NCBI GenBank assembly: GCA_013821455.1
Contig: JACDGS010000014.1
Location: 24,511 to 88,510, forward strand
Length of the DNA: 64,000 nucleotides
Reading direction: 5' to 3'
DNA from: Chthoniobacterales bacterium
GTDB lineage: Bacteria > Verrucomicrobiota > Verrucomicrobiia > Chthoniobacterales > UBA10450
Position numbers and translations under genes: made by a program. A model generated the notes under the pieces. The model saw only the letters and a program-made list of their open reading frames with translations. It did not search any database and had not been told where the DNA came from. Positions 61,708 to 64,000 of the stretch are shown piece after piece (within the stretch, counting starts at the first letter, position 1; every line of letters begins with the position of its first letter).

Positions 61708-62277
61708 ATGACCATCTTTCTAACAGCTTTCGCGATCGTTACTGGACTTGTGACTCTGTTAGCCGGTGCGTTGGCGTTTAACGACGCCTACGTCTCCAGA
61801 CGAATCGAGCGTGCGGAAGCCGATACAGTTCCGCTGAAGATTCGTAAATCGTTGTCTTACTCTCAGTTTGTCGCTGGCATGGCCAAGGCCCATGCGATCC
61901 TCGATGAGGTTAGGTTCGTGCAGGACGTAGTGGTTGGCGTTCACTACATGGGAGCAAGCTTTGGAGCGATTCTGGCCAAGCAGCTTTATATTCCCTTGAA
62001 AATCGCCGAGATTGTCTATGCAACTGGTGCGTCGACGCAGGCCGATCGTGTGGCCTTTGCCTTTGACGTTTCCGACCTCAAAGGCAAGAACGTGCTCATT
62101 GTCGACAACAGCATCCGCACCGGACGCACCCTCAAAATGGTATACGATCAGATTGCGCCGCACGCCCTTCATACGAAGACGCTCGTAGTTTACAAATCTA
62201 CTGCAGGGGCGGTCTCTTCTATTACTCCGGATATAGTTCTCTTTCACTCAGACACTCCAATCAAATTTCTTCGATGA
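61708..62277 (+). CDS. Phosphoribosyltransferase-like protein, cassette-borne
   Basis: 189 aa. One N-terminal membrane helix (FLTAFAIVTGLVTLLAGALA), then a PRTase fold with the PRPP-binding loop VLIVDNSIRTGRTLK (two acidic residues and the RTGRT turn). The first acidic pair is changed from the usual DD or ED to D-N, so catalysis is doubtful; such domains can also bind nucleotides as regulators. Its stop is 10 bp before the R'' of an attC-like site, the cassette arrangement. Function unknown. Confidence 0.72.
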   Translation: MTIFLTAFAIVTGLVTLLAGALAFNDAYVSRRIERAEADTVPLKIRKSLSYSQFVAGMAKAHAILDEVRFVQDVVVGVHYMGASFGAILAKQLYIPLKIAEIVYATGASTQADRVAFAFDVSDLKGKNVLIVDNSIRTGRTLKMVYDQIAPHALHTKTLVVYKSTAGAVSSITPDIVLFHSDTPIKFLR

Positions 62278-62287
62278 CGCCCGACGG

Positions 62288-62431
62288 GTCTAACCATGCG
62301 ATGCAGCCAACCGCTGGCCGGCGTACGCTCAAGCTTTCCATGACTCCAACCTCACATCCCGCCGCCACGCGCGCCCTCGCCAGTCGAAGACTCACTGTGG
62401 TGAGCGGTGGCTGATCTTGTTCTCGTTAGGC
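62288..62431 (+). other. attC-like integron site 1
   Basis: R'' GTCTAAC (62288-62294) and R' GTTAGGC (62425-62431) frame 144 bp. The arm after R'' (GATGCAGCCAACCGCT) pairs with the arm before R' (AGCGGTGGCTGATC) except for two single unpaired bases (G and A), just like the extrahelical bases of attC. Unpaired spacers (CATGC and TTGTTCTC) separate the R and L boxes. The long variable centre is shared with the next site. Confidence 0.85.
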
Positions 62432-62446
62432 TCCTATGATCGATCT

Positions 62447-63187
62447 GTGAGCAAGACGTTTTTGACAGCAGAATGGAGGTTCCTCGCGATGCTCAACTTC
62501 GCAATCGACCCAAGCATTCTTCGCCCATTTGTTCCTACAGGTACAGAGTTAGACTCCTATCGCGGCATTACTCATGTTAGCGTTGTCGGCTTTCATTTCC
62601 TCGATACCCGAGTATGGGGTGTCGGCTTTCCTTTCCATCGTGACTTCGAGGAAGTGAATCTTCGATTTTACGTTCGTCACCGAAGCGGAGAAGAGTGGCG
62701 GCGAGGCGTCGTTTTCATTCGGGAGTTAGTTCCTCGCCGTGCCATCGCCTTTATTGCTCGCACATTTTACGGCGAACCGTATTCTGCACTACCGATGACC
62801 CACAGTATAGAGCGCTCAGACTCACAGATTCGCGTTGAATACGCCTGGCGTTGCGCGGGCCGATGGGAGTCGTTGCACGTCAGAGGGTCGGGTGAGCCGC
62901 AGCCTGTCGAGAGCGGTTCGGAGGAGGAGTTCATTACCGAGCATTATTGGGGCTACACTTCACGCACAGATGGATGCAGCGAGTATCAGGTCGAGCATCC
63001 GCGTTGGCAGGTCTGGCGCGGGATCGAAGCCGGTCTTGACGCCGACGTTGCGAGTTTATACGGCGAGCGCTTCGTCGAGAGTTTATCAGCACAGCCAGCT
63101 TCTGCCTTTATTGCAGATGGCTCCCCGATTGCTGTGCGTTACAAGACCGATCTTCTTCCACGAACGGGGCCTAACCATGCGATGTAG
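62447..63187 (+). CDS. DUF2071 protein, cassette-borne
   Basis: 246 aa from a GTG 15 bp after the attC R' box. DUF2071 features: FLTAEWRFLAMLNFAIDPSILRPFVPTGTELD, VSVVGFHFLDTRVWG, EVNLRFYVRH, RRGVVFIRELVPRRAIAFIARTFYGEPY. Function of the family is unknown. The last residues (GPNHAM) and the stop lie inside the following attC-like site, which is usual for cassette genes. Confidence 0.85.
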   Translation: MSKTFLTAEWRFLAMLNFAIDPSILRPFVPTGTELDSYRGITHVSVVGFHFLDTRVWGVGFPFHRDFEEVNLRFYVRHRSGEEWRRGVVFIRELVPRRAIAFIARTFYGEPYSALPMTHSIERSDSQIRVEYAWRCAGRWESLHVRGSGEPQPVESGSEEEFITEHYWGYTSRTDGCSEYQVEHPRWQVWRGIEAGLDADVASLYGERFVESLSAQPASAFIADGSPIAVRYKTDLLPRTGPNHAM

Positions 63188-63312
63188 CCAACCGCTGGCC
63201 GGCGTACGCTCAAGTTTTTCATGACTCCAACCTTTTCTCCCGCCACCACGCGCGCCCTCGCCAGTCGAAGACTCACTGTGGTGAGCGGTGGCTGATCTTA
63301 TTCTCGTTAGGT
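63169..63312 (+). other. attC-like integron site 2
   Basis: R'' GCCTAAC (63169-63175), R' GTTAGGT (63306-63312). Exactly the same length as site 1 and nearly identical through the centre, with a few point differences (for example GATGTAGCC for GATGCAGCC). Near-identity between successive attC sites is a hallmark of sedentary chromosomal arrays. Confidence 0.85.
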
Positions 63313-63326
63313 CAGGAGCCACCGAT

Positions 63327-63872
63327 GTGAACAATTTATCGTCGACCACCGATGAGGAGCGGGGCGCTGCCGAACGTCTAGTTCGCGAACACTTAAACCT
63401 GACCGCTCGCGGAGATCTCGAAGCGGTGGAAGCGAACGTAACCTCCGATTACTACAACTATCGTAGGGCCGACGAGCCGCTGGAAACCCGCTTGCGTGGA
63501 CCGGAGGGATTAAAGGCGACCATCCGATGGCTGCATCGGGCGTTTACCGACATGCGTTTCGAATTTCATGAAGTGCTCGTCGTAGAAGACCGTGCCGTCG
63601 CCCTCGTCACCTTGCATGCTCGTCAGCACGGGCCCTTCGTCGTGCATGATTCTCCCGACGGACGGGTTACCGATGCGTTCCCCTCCAATGGACGAAGTTT
63701 CGCTGTGCCGCAGACGCACTGGTTTAAGATTGCGCATGGCGCTATCGCCGAACACGACGCCGTTCGCGACGATCTCGGAATGGCCAAGCAACTTGGATGG
63801 ATTCCACCCAGACCGCTCTATATTATTCGCATGCTCCTGACCGTTCGGCGCGAGCGTCGTCGCAAGACCTAA
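63327..63872 (+). CDS. SnoaL-like/NTF2-fold protein, cassette-borne
   Basis: 181 aa from a GTG 15 bp after the R' box. Pattern of SnoaL-type ester cyclases: VREHLNLTARGDLEAVEANVTSDYYNY, GPEGLKATIRWLHRAFTDMRFEFHEVLVVEDRAV, HWFKIAHGAIAEHDAVRDD. It may be an enzyme acting on small polyketide-like or steroid-like molecules; many cassette genes encode this fold. Its TAA lies within the next R'' box. Confidence 0.82.
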   Translation: MNNLSSTTDEERGAAERLVREHLNLTARGDLEAVEANVTSDYYNYRRADEPLETRLRGPEGLKATIRWLHRAFTDMRFEFHEVLVVEDRAVALVTLHARQHGPFVVHDSPDGRVTDAFPSNGRSFAVPQTHWFKIAHGAIAEHDAVRDDLGMAKQLGWIPPRPLYIIRMLLTVRRERRRKT

Positions 63873-64000
63873 CCCCCTATGTAGGGAGTCAAGGGTGATG
63901 TTGGGTCTGGGTTTGGATTAGTTCATTGGTTTAGTTGGTGTGGTGAGTAATGGATTGGTGACTTGTCTTTGGCGAGCGCTTCCTCTTTTGCTGGCGCGTG
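63867..64000 (+). other. Start of a third attC-like site (cut by window end)
   Basis: ACCTAAC (63867-63873) overlaps the stop of the SnoaL-like gene and has the RYYYAAC form. The following sequence (CCCCTATGTAGGG and on) differs from sites 1 and 2, and no R' box is reached before the window ends. Confidence 0.5.

Noticed and set aside
1..64000. The motif as a simple strand-polar segregation signal (KOPS-like)
   Set aside because: Both orientations occur close together (for example 2088-3061 and 10750-11383), with only a mild plus bias, so a strictly polar signal is not supported from this window.
1..64000. All motif copies as integron R' boxes of lost cassettes
   Set aside because: Many copies lie within conserved protein domains without any disruption, so cassette insertion cannot have made them.

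Overview
The window looks like chromosomal DNA of a GC-rich, free-living Gram-negative bacterium, most likely a soil member of the Verrucomicrobiota (Spartobacteria/Chthoniobacterales type). Supporting this are a PEP-CTERM protein, large secreted beta-repeat proteins (HAF-like, FG-GAP, YVTN-type propellers, an autotransporter-associated beta-strand protein), DUF885, DUF2059 and fibronectin-III small proteins of a kind I associate with this phylum, and many short interspersed repeats. The placement is an inference; there is no rRNA in the window.

Layout. 0-12 kb is mostly housekeeping: dienelactone hydrolase, tRNA-Arg(ACG), an E1alpha-E1beta-E2 2-oxoacid dehydrogenase triple fusion, an SGNH hydrolase, DNA polymerase IV, a GNAT, an FMN alpha-hydroxyacid oxidase, and a DUF5522/cobalamin-binding protein pair. 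12-25 kb holds an APC permease, a four-gene minor-pilin operon, decayed genes (outer-membrane protein/cupredoxin, DUF6790, fibronectin-III), a cupredoxin, a DUF2059 protein, and an XRE/DUF2975 pair divergent from an ABC transporter with twin palindromic operators between them. 25-33 kb is mainly secreted repeat proteins mixed with integron attC-like sites. 33-42 kb is an envelope-glycosylation region: a PepSY protein divergent from a coupled operon (response regulator, histidine kinase, GT2-PepSY fusion, ArnT-like GT39) and further GT39-type proteins. One of those, at 40.2 kb, shares a promoter-proximal element with the regulator gene. 42-46.6 kb is a MacA/MacB-type exporter with one ATPase and two permeases. 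46.6-58.4 kb carries a glycoside hydrolase, beta-propellers, a protein with 13 cysteine-rich repeats and a DUF885 protein. 58.5-61.4 kb is a remnant zone with a truncated methyltransferase/nuclease, a DUF6602 fragment, a toxin-antitoxin remnant and a 21-bp iteron-like array. The right end is a run of integron-type gene cassettes separated by two near-identical 144-bp attC-like sites.

The most unusual signal is at DNA level. The octamer TCGTTAGG (usually TCGTTAGGC) occurs about 56 times on the two strands by hand count, against about two expected. It lies inside conserved genes in every frame that avoids a stop, and between genes as a longer form, TCCTTTACTCGTTAGGC. It equals the last bases of the attC R' box in the cassettes. 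It may be an uptake, segregation or recombination signal, and I know of no description of it.

Several otherwise recognisable genes are interrupted by single-base frameshifts, so some may reflect assembly errors rather than decay.
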